Shown here: piece by piece, positions 12,801 through 24,800 of the stretch
Layout: the number at the start of each line of letters is the position of its first letter
How positions within the stretch are numbered: position 1 is the first letter of the stretch
NCBI GenBank assembly: GCA_025617745.1
Contig: CM046855.1
Location: 47,347,813-47,411,812, forward strand
From: Heliocidaris erythrogramma
Taxonomy: Eukaryota; Echinodermata; Echinoidea; Camarodonta; Echinometridae
Reading direction: 5' to 3'
DNA length: 64,000 nt
Position numbers and translations under genes: made by a program
The notes under the pieces: model-generated
The model's database searches: none
What the model saw: only the letters and a program-made list of their open reading frames with translations
Told to the model about the DNA's origin: nothing

Positions 12801-15800
12801 TAAGTACATCTGTAAGCACACATTTATTGATATCATTTTTTGTTTCAATCTTAGTTTTATTTGTATGGTTAATCTCATATGAATGGAGTCACAGTCTTCA
12901 CATGTATAAGAATTCTTCTCCTTTGCGATATTCATATTGATATTCAACTATCATTCTCGTATCAATTTTATAGGAATGTATTTGCCATGATGACACTGTG
13001 TATACATGTAAATACTGTGTCTAGATTTCGCACGCGAGTGCGCGCACACACACATAGAGAGAGACATAGGGACAGACAGAATATATTTTTAATCTCCTTC
13101 GCCGAACTTATTGAACTATATATATAATATATCAAATCAATAAGTTAAATTTTCTTCTTTTAAAATGTCACGCAGGTATATTATCACTGTTCTTCTAGCT
13201 GAGCTTTACAAAAAATATATATCCACTAAAATTTACAGCAATAAATCAATGTATCTACATACCTATTTGCTAGTTTCCCAAACTATGCCGTCATTCGAGA
13301 AAAAAACCAAGTCTGAAACGCGCATTCCCCTGCCCGCGCGCTCGCTCGCTCGCTCGCTCCCCGTGCACCAATATAAGATCGCGCAGCCGCCATGTTCTTC
13401 CTCTTCTTTTCTCGCCCGTCAGAGAAGTCACATCTACGAGCTAAGTCTTAGCCTAAATTGCGAGTTTTTTACCCCCAAGAGCGTTTTTGGTTGCTTTTTG
13501 CAATAAAAATTCTGTTCACCAAGCTTTTACACACATTTTGGTGTATCGGTCTTTTCCTAAGTCAACCTCCTTCGCGGTATTTTAATCAAATTAATTTGCC
13601 GTTTTTCTTCCCCTTCTGGGCATAAATCACTGACGGTGTACTAGTACACTGTGTCGGGCTCTCTCCCCGTGTCTGTAGGTGGTTGATTTAACGCGCTTAG
13701 ACATGCGGTTTATTCAGAATGTTGTGTTTCTCTGTAATAGGAGGTTATTCCCACTCCGTATTGTGAGTTGGTTGTTGCCTTATATAGTTCTATATTTGTT
13801 TGCTTGTCTTTTATTTCAGCTATGTCGAAGTCTCCGCCTCATACGGCTAGTGCTTCCCCAGTGGGGACTTGCCTAGCCTTGAGCACCCTTTTTAGTTCGA
13901 TTTGTTGGCGCATTACGACTGTCTGTATTATCATTATCAAAGAACTGGTGAAAAAATCAATTACCTGTAATCTGACTGAGGTCAAATTAGGTGGTCAAGT
14001 GTGACCGTTTGTTTCACTTTATAAAGAATGGCCAAAATACCCAGGGATGAAAATTAGTAGAGTATAAAAAGAAAGAAAAAATAAAGATGATATTTACCTT
14101 GGACTTCCTTGAATGTATGATATTACAGCAGTTATGCCTTCCTACTAAGTATTTTAAATGTATTTCCTTCTTAATACAGAAATATCTGTTACAGTAACCT
14201 TTCTCAGTCTAATATTTTTCGTCCATGGCTGTAGTTTAAATTTAGAATGCAAACGTGGTACAACAAAAATGCATGTACAAGTTGAAAATTCCATTTATCA
14301 AAAGCTTTTACTGTAATTTATAATATCTACTCTGGCTGGCAACATAATTATCTGAGTACATTCAACATTTATTAGTAGTGTGTTTTGAATAATTTTTTTT
14401 TTTCATTATTTTTTTTTCATTATTTGCTTTCATTATTTGCTTTCATTTCAAATATCCTATGTAGATCAAAGCTTAGGATTATGCGTATTATTCAGCATGT
14501 TCAGCTTATTTAGAATACAATACTACATGTACATTCTATGAATTGAATCTTTTCACATTGCAAGCGTTGACATGAAACATTAATGTATACAAATTGAATC
14601 TGACCAGTGGGATGTCGTCTAGTTTCAGTCTATCACAAAATAGTGTTACTCATAATTTAATATAGAATAGATGTCAGATACACAATAAAGCTCAACTTAG
14701 ACTGTAAGCATGTATGCCTCATAATTCGTTATGATTTCAGAGTGCATTCAATGAAATCTAAAGAGAAAAAGGAGAGAAAAAGAGAGCGAGAGGAACTAGC
14801 GAATACATTTGTACACCTACATGTCTTCCAACAGCGATTTTTCATTCATTCAACGAATCATCGTAGTTTACATGGAATATTAAAAATACTTTGTATCATT
14901 GTTTTAAGGACGTTCATCAGTTATGTTTGTGCGCACCTCATCTGCGCATCCTGGCTGGTCTTCTTACATCATCACAACACCGGGAGAGAATTGCGCGCAG
15001 TTAAGACAATGTTTACCATACGCTCATTTAACACAATGCTGGATAATGGGTGCGCAAGTGTATGCAGTAAGAAGAACCCGGTAAAAATAGATGAAATCAA
15101 TAATTCTGTACCTGCGAAAAATATACCAAATATTAACTAGCTTGAGCTGAAAGATAACATTCGATGCCCCCTTATGAATTTTCTGTAGTTAGTCGTAAAG
15201 GGAAAAAAAAAGATAGATGTCCTTTGGACTTCATAGTCATTTTTTGTACACTTTAAAAACAGGGGGTCTATGCCATATGTCTAATGATCATTATCCCTAC
15301 AGTCAAACAGGCCCGTAAGAAGCTTTTAAATGACAGTGTGACTGTCCCTATTCACCCCAACGTTGGGGTGAATATGGACAGTGTCTGCTGTTTATATGCT
15401 TCCTATGTATTTTTTAAATTTTATGTTTCTTCTTATCTTAAAGGGATACTCAACCGCAGATTGTGGACGTTTTCATGCCGCGAGAGGGCACGGTGATCGT
15501 TACCTGATCATGCCGTTGCCCCTCGGGGCGCAAACCTCGGATAGACTGGTCGCCGCACAAACATGTACATGTACGCTCCACCTGAGCTCGAGCTCTCGTG
15601 CGAGATTCGGTCGGCTTCGTGCAGTCGAAATGTAATCCCACTTAGTCCAACGGACGTGTTCGACGCACAAACTTTGTGTACGAGTGAATTGGGCTTACGC
15701 AATCCTGACTTTCCCCACGGCCGCCCGGTGGCGTATCCCTTTAAGGGGAAAATGGGCATTGTGCAGATATTCTAGCGTAACTCGATTATTACAGAAACAT

Positions 15801-18800
15801 TTGCTGCCATTTTCTTTACAAAGTCATGTCAGAGCAGTTCTATCTGTGAGATACCCACTGACCTATACACTAGCTCCCGTGATACTCCTGATCAGCTGTG
15901 GAATGCATGAAACTGGATTTTTAGCTCACCTGAGCCTAAGGCTTGAGTGAGCTATTGCGATGGAAATTTGTCCGTCGTGCGTCGTGCGTCGTGCGTCGTC
16001 CGTTAACTTTTTACATTTTCATCTTCTTCTCCAAAACCCATGATCGGAATTCAACCAAACTTGGTAGGAATCATCCTTAGGGGTAGGGGACCCAAAGTTG
16101 CTAAAATGGTGCATGTGGCCCCCAGGGGGCCCATGGGGAGGGCCCCCAATTGTAAAAGCGATGTAAATTTCAAACATCTTCTTCTCCAGAACCAGGCATA
16201 GCTCAGACTTGGTATTGTGTATGGAGATACCTCTATAGATGAAGAATGAATGTTGTTCATGAAATTTCTCTGAGTGGCCCTATAGGGGCCCTGTGGGGGT
16301 AACATACTGGAGGGGGGGCGCTGCCAGGCAAAATGTACATTCTGATCTTCTTTTCCAAAACACATGATCGGAATTCAACCAAACTTGGTAGGAATCATCC
16401 TTAGGGGTAGGGGACCCAAAGTTTCTAAAATGGTACATGTTGCCCCCAGGGGGGCCCAGGAGGAGGGCCCAGGAGGAGGGCCCCCAATTGTAAAAGCTAT
16501 GTAAATTTCAAAAATCTTCTTCTCCAGAACCAGAAGTTTATCTAGATATTTTGTGTGTTATATACATCTTGAAGATGAATTAAAAACTAGATTTTAATTC
16601 GTCATGAGGACGAATTAGGTGGTCTGTCTTTCAATTTGTACGATCATGATTGTAATCAGGATGATCATAATAATGGGGAAATGCTAAACTGAAGATAGGA
16701 TGTCAAGAAATGCCATGAATGGAGATGCTTCTTGAGGACAGGAATGTAGCAAAATGTGTAACGGTCATTGTAAAACGATTATGGTGATGATGATAATGGT
16801 GATTATGATGATTATAATGATATAATGATGATGGCGATGGATATAATAATAGCGATGATGATCATGACGGTGATGATGATACAGGATACTTGGGAGATTA
16901 ACCCCATAGCTCTAATACAGGACAGGAAATCACAATTTCCATAGGGTTGTACACAAACTACTGCACACTACTTTCTAATAGACATAATACGGAAAATAAG
17001 GCAGTTTATTACATGATTTGTGATTTTTTATGTTACAATAGTCGAAGAGGATGGTAAAATGACATGCAAAAAGAAGCAAAAAAAAAAAATCATTATGGAC
17101 CCACAGGGGATCGAACCTGGGTCACCGGAATGGGAGGCAAGTGCTTTGACCAATAGATCAAAATATTTCCCATAGAGATAACACGTAAATGAAAAACGGG
17201 ATTCTCAAATCACATTTTGTACTGAAAAATTGGGCATGATCCCGACATCTGATCAAAAATTGGAGACCACACTTGTAAAAGCTTATAGTCTCAGCTACAA
17301 CATATTAAAATCTGGAAGGAAAACGACCAAAAATAACTGAGATACTGCTCAGAGAACGATGTCATGTAGATTCATGATTCGAAAAAAAATCATCTTCCAT
17401 AGACATAACACGCAAATAGGGAAAATTCTGACATGTTGTCTTTAATTGAAAATTTCAGTGTGATGACATCATCCAAATGAAACATAGTGGAGCCTCATGT
17501 TGTAGAGAATTGTCTCAGCTATAACATATCAAAATCTGGGCGAAAAACTACCAATAATTAAGAATCTAGAGCCAAATTTGCATGAATGTGATGACGTCAA
17601 AACATGAAAAATGGAAATTTTGAATTCTGGCACCATTTTGATGACGTCATAATGTATATAAGGGTCAAATGATACATGAAATGAAATCTATGATTTATAC
17701 CCTACCTGATGATGAAAAAAAATTGGGAGGTTTCTGGACTATTTAAAGAGATAGAGTTAATTTTGTAGAGGCATGTTTTTTCACGCTTTTACGTTATTTT
17801 TGCCATAGACGCGCGCGTGTGGCATTATGGAAGGTCGATATTGACTGTAAATAGTTGGAAATTGTCAAGAATAGTGTCAGGAAGACGTAACATGCGAAAA
17901 AACAGCGTTTTTGATGACCTGATGACCTTGAAATAGATACCCGAGCTTGATCTGATATGTCCTCATGACTGTAGAGATTTTGATAAAAATTGACTCAGCC
18001 GATATTGAGGAATCATGGTAACAAGAAAGTGGTGGAAAAATAAAAATAAATAATAAATAATAAATAAATAAATAAAGAAAGAAAATTCTGACAAAATTAA
18101 GAGGTGGTCTGTCGACTACGACAGACCACCTAAATAGTTGTTCATGACATTCTCAGGGTGGCCCCATAGGGGTCCTGCGAGTGCGAGGTTAATATGCAGG
18201 AGGGGAAATGTACATTCTTTGCATGATTTGTTGTATGATTCAACCACACTTGGTGGGAATCATCATTAGATGTAGGAGATTCAAATAATACATGACATTG
18301 TAGACCATGGGGTGGGGGGGGGGGGGGAATTATGTTAATTTCTAACATCATCTCATGTACATCCTCCTAGTTGTTTCAATTTCTAACATACATGTATCTC
18401 CTGGTGGTGCTAGAGAGAACATGCACCAGATGTGAATTGATCCACCTCAGGTGAGCGTCGTGCCCCCTGGGGCTCTTGTCTCATAATAAAACCATTTTTG
18501 TAGTCATGTACATTCAAATGAAGATACTTTTATCCTGTCATATAGCCTATTTGTGTCAAGATATTTGGTTCAGCTGTTTCTTTTGTTAAGCGGGATTTGG
18601 CGTGCACTTGTAAGTTGCTTGGTCTGACAAAGTTTAGTCAATTCTTCAAAGAAGTGACAAAAACCTACAACTGCTCTTAGATATCTCCTGTGCGAGACAA
18701 TTTTGCATGGGTGGCTTTAGTTGTACAATAGCTATTCAACATCTTATCCATTGTGTACAGGTAAATGGACATGGACATGTACCGCAATGACGTCACAGTT

Positions 18801-21800
18801 TTTATGCCTCCGCCCACCGAAGGTGGGTGCCGGAGGCATTATGTTTTCGGGTTGTCCGTCCGTCCGTCCGTCCCACTTCTCGTTACCGCGATATCTGAAG
18901 AATCATTTCAGGTAGGAACCTCAAACTTGGTACTAGTATGTATCCCCATACGAAGATGAACTGATTAGATTCTGATTTTGGGGTAAGTAGGTCAAAGGTC
19001 AGAGGTCACAGAAGTCAATTTACATGAAATTACATAAAAATTCTTGGTTTTTAGCACGTTACCACGCTATCTCAAGAACTGTTTGAGGTAAGAACTTCAA
19101 ACTTGGTACTAGTATGTTTCCCTATATGAAGATGAACTGATTAGATTTTGGGGTAAGGAGGTCAAAGGTCAGCGGTCACAGAGGTCAATTTACATGAAAT
19201 TACATGAAATTCTTGGTTTTTAGCACCGTTACCGCGATATCTCAAGAACAGTCTTGAGGTGAGAACTTCAAACTTGGTACCAGTATGTATCCCCATAGAA
19301 AGATGAATTGATTAGATTTTGGGGTAAGTAGGTCAAAGGTCAGAGGTCACAGAGGTCAATTTACATGAAATTACATGAAATTCTTGGTTTTTAGCACCGT
19401 TACCGCGATATCTCAAGAACTGTTTGAGGTGAGAACTTCAAACTTTTTACCAGTATGTATCCCCATAGAAAGAGGAACTGATTAGATTTTGGAGTAGGTA
19501 GGTCAAAGTTCAGAGGTCACAGAGGTCAATTTACATGAAATTACATGGAATTAGTGGTTTTTAGCACCGTTACCGCGATATCTCGAACTATCTGAGGTGA
19601 GAACTTCAAACTTGGTACCAGTATGCATACCCATAGAGAGATGAACTGATTAGATTTTGGGGTAAGTAGGTCAAAGGTCAGAGGTCACAGAGGTCAATTT
19701 ACATAAAATTACATGAAATTACTGGTTTTTAGCCTCGTTATCAAATATTTCTAGAAGAGTTTGAGCCATCAACTGAATTTAGGCGGAGGCATATAGGAGA
19801 CGCAGTCGCATTCATCTTGTTTCAAAATGGCAGCCCTCATGGTATAATATCTACAATGTAGCAAGAAATCTGCAAACTTTAGAGAGACTGTTCTCCTTAC
19901 TGAGTAATCAAATCAGAGTATTTTCAAGATATTTTGAACAGGCTGACAATTTTCCACATGATTATCAGCTAATGTATGTTGAGCTTCATTCTCCACAAAG
20001 ATATTACAATACTAGAAGAATTGATAGGAATGGGGAGTATTGGAAGGAAATTCCAAAAAAAAAAGCGCCGCAAAAGGGGGGTGCGACCATACCCACCGCA
20101 CCCACCCTTCTGACGGGCATGGCTACTGAAGTCCTTGCATCTGACTGGCTGAGAGCAAATTTGTCGGTAAAATTCATTGACAAGACACTTGACGAAACGC
20201 CCCCCAGAACTCACCTTCATCTTTAAACATTGCGAACAGACTAGTAGATTTCAATTTAGGAAGATCATCTTTGTCAATGAGATGTTTCTTTAAAGTTTCA
20301 TTTGTGTGTTTACAGGCCAGTGTGAGCTGTATGAAGTCAAGGAAATCACGGGTGAGGCCTCTGCCAGCAACCGCAAGGCAAAACTTATCTTCTTCTATGA
20401 ATGGAATGTCAAATTAAAATGGAAAGGTGAGTTTTAAGGAGACAGCCTTCACTGACTGAGCCCTACATTGCTTACTGGTTTCCTACATTATGTATTCTGG
20501 GCCAGAAATACCCCTACTATGCATCAATTATGGTGTCATCCTCGTGTATTCTCTTGATTTTAGTTTATCGTACAATTATAATAATAAATTGTATAACCCT
20601 CACAACCTTCATGCTGTGACACTCATGGCACTCTGACATTATTAAAGGTCATGTAGAGTCTTGGTAAGCCCTCAAAAAATTTTCGGCAGATTTCTCCAAT
20701 TTATGTTTATAAATACAATGTAGCAAGATACTAGCAATACTTATGGGGTGTTGCAAGAAAGTTGCAATCAATTGCAAATTGTAAAGCAAATTAGAACAAC
20801 CATTCTGAATGGTTCAGGGTCTGCCCATTCAAGAAGATGCGCTTGCAACAATGATTTTGATTGGTCAGTACCGATCAGTTGCAACTTGCAGTCAATCTCA
20901 ACTTTCTTGCAACACCCCATAAGACACTGAAGATTTTGCCTCCTGAATTTCAATATTAAACAAAATAAGAGGCAAATCTAACGAATATGACTTAAATTCA
21001 AACTTCAATATCAACTCACTATGCAGTAAATTTGAAATATCTTAAATAAAATGCAATTTTCATTACTGCATTCTGACTATAAACATTATAGCCCGGTGAT
21101 GATTTTGTGTAACTACCTTTTCTTTTATTTACATGCAAGTGAAAATCTAGGCTGGTAGAAGGAAATGATGTTGAAAAATCGAGAGAGAAAAATTAAAAAT
21201 GCTCAAGGAATACCATATTCAATTTAGCATAAGAAGTGAAAATAGAGAAAATATAAATTGTTAATCGATACTGATGTGAAACTGTTTTATGTTGCTAGGT
21301 ACTCTGAAGGACTGCACCACAGAATTAGAAGGAACTGTTACTATGCCCAACCTAAGCGATGAAAATGGAGTGCATGATGTTGATGTGAGTATGATCATGA
21401 TGTCAATGATGATAATTCACAGCATCTATATGTCGCATATATTTCTGTTAAAAATATTAATGTGTACATGTATTTACACATCTGCTGAAAGAGGTGAGTT
21501 TTGAATATGATTTGAAGTATTCTAGACTGTCAGTTTCACAAAACGAAAGGGAAAAGAGGAAAAGGCACAGTCCCCATATTCCTTGAGCTGTGTCATGGGT
21601 ACACAGAGAGTGATATTTCTAGTCATATTTGGAATGTGAGGACTTTTCACGAGCAATCCTTTTCATCTGATATTACTGCCTTTACTATTCTTCAAATGTA
21701 AATAGGAAGAAGGAGAAAAACTCAAAAATTATTTCTCGCCCTTGCAGAACTCGAACATCTCTTTATAAGATACGGGTAGAGATAATGTTTACATCATTGG

Positions 21801-24800
21801 TTATGTCATTGTGTGTTTAACCCTTTCAGGACAGGAATTATTTAAGGGCTAAGTTGATGACATTTTGTTCTTCAAAAAGTGGAAAAAATTGCCAATTTTG
21901 ATTAAAAAAAAACAATGATTTTTAACCTCTCAATGTGTTCCTAATTTAAGGATTTTAAAGCTAATTCTCCTTTTTAAAATTCTTGGCACCAAACGCAATA
22001 TGGTCATTCAACAATAACGGACATCGTGGATGCAGAAATTTTTGGTCTTTCTACTCATGCATCCCTGAATCAAAAGTTGTTGAGCTAAACCACGAAATGT
22101 GGTCAGTTGTCTCCAAAGGGTTAATGCATTATTCTGTTCCACACAGATTGAGATATCAACAAACAAAGCAACACCCGAATCCAACACTCTCAGAGAGGTT
22201 ATGAAGAGCAAAGGAATTCCAGCCATTAGACAGAAGATTGGAGAGTACACTCAGGCACTAACACAAGGTATTGTGCAGTTCTATGTATTTTCACAATTGA
22301 ATACCGGTATATTTTTAAGAGTTTAAGTCTTTTTCTCACTGATGTAGCCAATTGTGCCTTGTTATAAATGTACATGTACTTTAAAATTCAAAATAACACA
22401 ATGTTCATCCTCAAAATGAATAACACACTTGTACTGTACACTAGTATGCAGTCTATGGTTTTTGTGAGATGAATATGTGAAGCTATTCTCAAAATATTTT
22501 CCATTCTTTAACTGACTTTAGTCTATTAACCTTTTAGTCACTGAGGATTACGCGCATTGTAGTCATTTACTCACTGAACTCAGTCTCAGTAAACCATCTT
22601 ACGGCATAGACTCTTTGCTGTACGCAAAATCTTTCAACAGTAAAGCATCGCTTCAGTGCAGATCCTAAATGGCTTATGTGTAAAGATAGCACACATAGTT
22701 TCAGCGTCCAATATCCCCTACAATACATTTGCTGTAGTGTTCCACAGGTCAAAGTCCACGGGTGGTCCCGGGCGGTTCAGTGAGTAATAAGAAGGGCAGT
22801 CCCGGGCGGTTTCATTGCTAAAGGGCTAATGGAACATATACTAGCCCTCCACAGTGTACAATGTACCTTAATGCTCCAAACAATATGGCAATCTAGGATT
22901 TCAGTCCACAGTGAATAATGAATTAAATATCTGAGCACTCAAATCCAGCAATTTATATTCTTCTTTATACCATAGAATTCAGCCAAGGGATGATTCTACC
23001 TTCTAAAGCACAGGATGGCTGTCCATTGAATTCCAGTGATGCCAAGAAAGCATCATTACCTGTGAGTGTTTCCTCTTTCTTTAACATGTTTGATATGGCT
23101 TGTTTTCTTTCTTTGAAGGGCAATCCAACCTTGGTAATAAGTTGATTTGTGTGAAAGCAGAAAAATAAGAAAAACGGGATGGTGAAAGTTTGAAAGAAAT
23201 CGGACAAGGAATAAGAAAGTTATGGATGTTTGGAAAATGAGATCACTACATCTATGCGAATCTCAAATGAGTCGATACGACATATTTGTGGACAACTCTC
23301 CCGTTTGTCGTACACAAATTTATCATTAATTTGCAGTTTTCTTTGAAGCGCCTTTACTCTTGGGGCAGTACTCAAAATATATTGGAGATAGCATATTGTA
23401 GGTCCTCATGAAAGAAAGAGAGCCTACTGATTACATTTGAGTCATTTTGTGTGTTGGAACAAATGGGGGAGTTGTCCGCAACTCATGACAGGGACATTAC
23501 CTATTCAGCCAATTTGAAATTCCCATATGTATAGTGATTCCAACTTTCAAAAAATCAGAACTTTCTTATTGCTTGTCCGATTTTGTTCAAACTTTCACCA
23601 ATCTGCTCCTCTAAGAGCAACTTGCGATTAAGGTTGGATTTCCCTTTAACATAACAAAACTTGATTTTTTTTTTTTGTAGTAGTTTAGATGAACTTCTGA
23701 TATATTTCAGCTTAAAATCTAAAGCCTTGTACAGTCTCGTTATCTTGTAAAATTTTCTTCCACTTTTTACAGGATCCTGCTCCTGCCAAGAAACCAGAGA
23801 ACGGAGTGGGCACATCACAGATGAAAGAACTGAACCTTGGAGTCAAAATAGATACCTGCAAACTGGAAATGACACATGAATTCAAATGTGAATCGCCTAT
23901 GCTCTATATGGCATTTACTGATGTTGATGTACGTATATATATACAAGGCTTTATAATAACATGTGAACTATTTTATTCATTTTCCCTTGTCCCTTTATAC
24001 AAAGGAATAACAAGAAAATGGTTTCAGAATTTTAAGTACCCAGTACGGGTATGTATATAATAATAATAATAATGGTGGCTTCTTGTATAGCGCTCATGTC
24101 CGTCACGTTGTGACGCTCCTGGCGCTTCATTATTACCCCGGTCATAGCTTATATTAGCAGCAAATATGTAGCGCTCAAGCATATCGGGTACCCATTTACA
24201 CCTGGGTGGAGAGTGGCAAATGTGGATTAATGTCTTGCCAAAGGACGTTAGTGCCGGGCTGGGATTCGAACCCTCAACCTTTTGATTAAGAGTCAAGTGA
24301 ATGAACCACTATACCACGACACCTCCACATAATCAGAAGCACATGCCTCTATTCAACAGACTCTTCCCCTGCCCCCTTGATTTCTGCTGGCCGTGGAGGT
24401 ACACTGAATTCTGAAACTTGGCTTGTTGATAGAGGGTCTTAAAATAATGAATAAGCCCAAGAAGTTTCATATCAATATCTCTAACTTTTTTGGGAATTAT
24501 TGATAATTGCATGTATATCCATGTATGACAATCCTGCATTGTCTACAATACATATGGGGAATTGTTTTAGCTGTGATTTTTGACATGTAGATTTGGTGTA
24601 AAAAATGCACAAGACTCAAGGCTCTGAAATCATGAAAGCTTGTGGCATGAAGAAAAAAATGTCCCCAAACATATAGCAAATGTACAGTGACCCCCCCCCC
24701 CCCCACCTCCAGCCCATAGAAATAAGTAATGAGTTCCAAAATCTTGAGATAAATAATGCTATCACAAATTCTTTGAATGTTGCTTTTAGAGGTTACAAGC

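Larger units (their letters stand above)
15923..18480. mobile_element. Composite inverted-repeat element (agctcacctgag family) with nested insertion
   Basis: The left end agctcacctgag is the inverse of ctcaggtgagcg near 18447-18458. Near the left end is a (gtcgtgc)n run, then two tandem units of about 317 bp beginning near 16022 and 16339 (shared: tgatcggaattcaaccaaac, aatcatccttaggggtaggg, ggccctataggggccctg). The second unit is interrupted by the element at 16615-18133 and resumes at about 18134 with ttgttcatgacattctcagg. Noncoding. Confidence 0.65.

Noticed and set aside
14742..15140. 132-codon frame considered as a second gene in the AHSA1 intron
   Set aside because: No domain, no membrane pattern consistent with the neighbour, unremarkable composition; listed only as part of the intron.
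18881..19735. Considered as a CRISPR-like array
   Set aside because: Units are contiguous 170-bp tandem repeats without unique spacers, in an animal genome.
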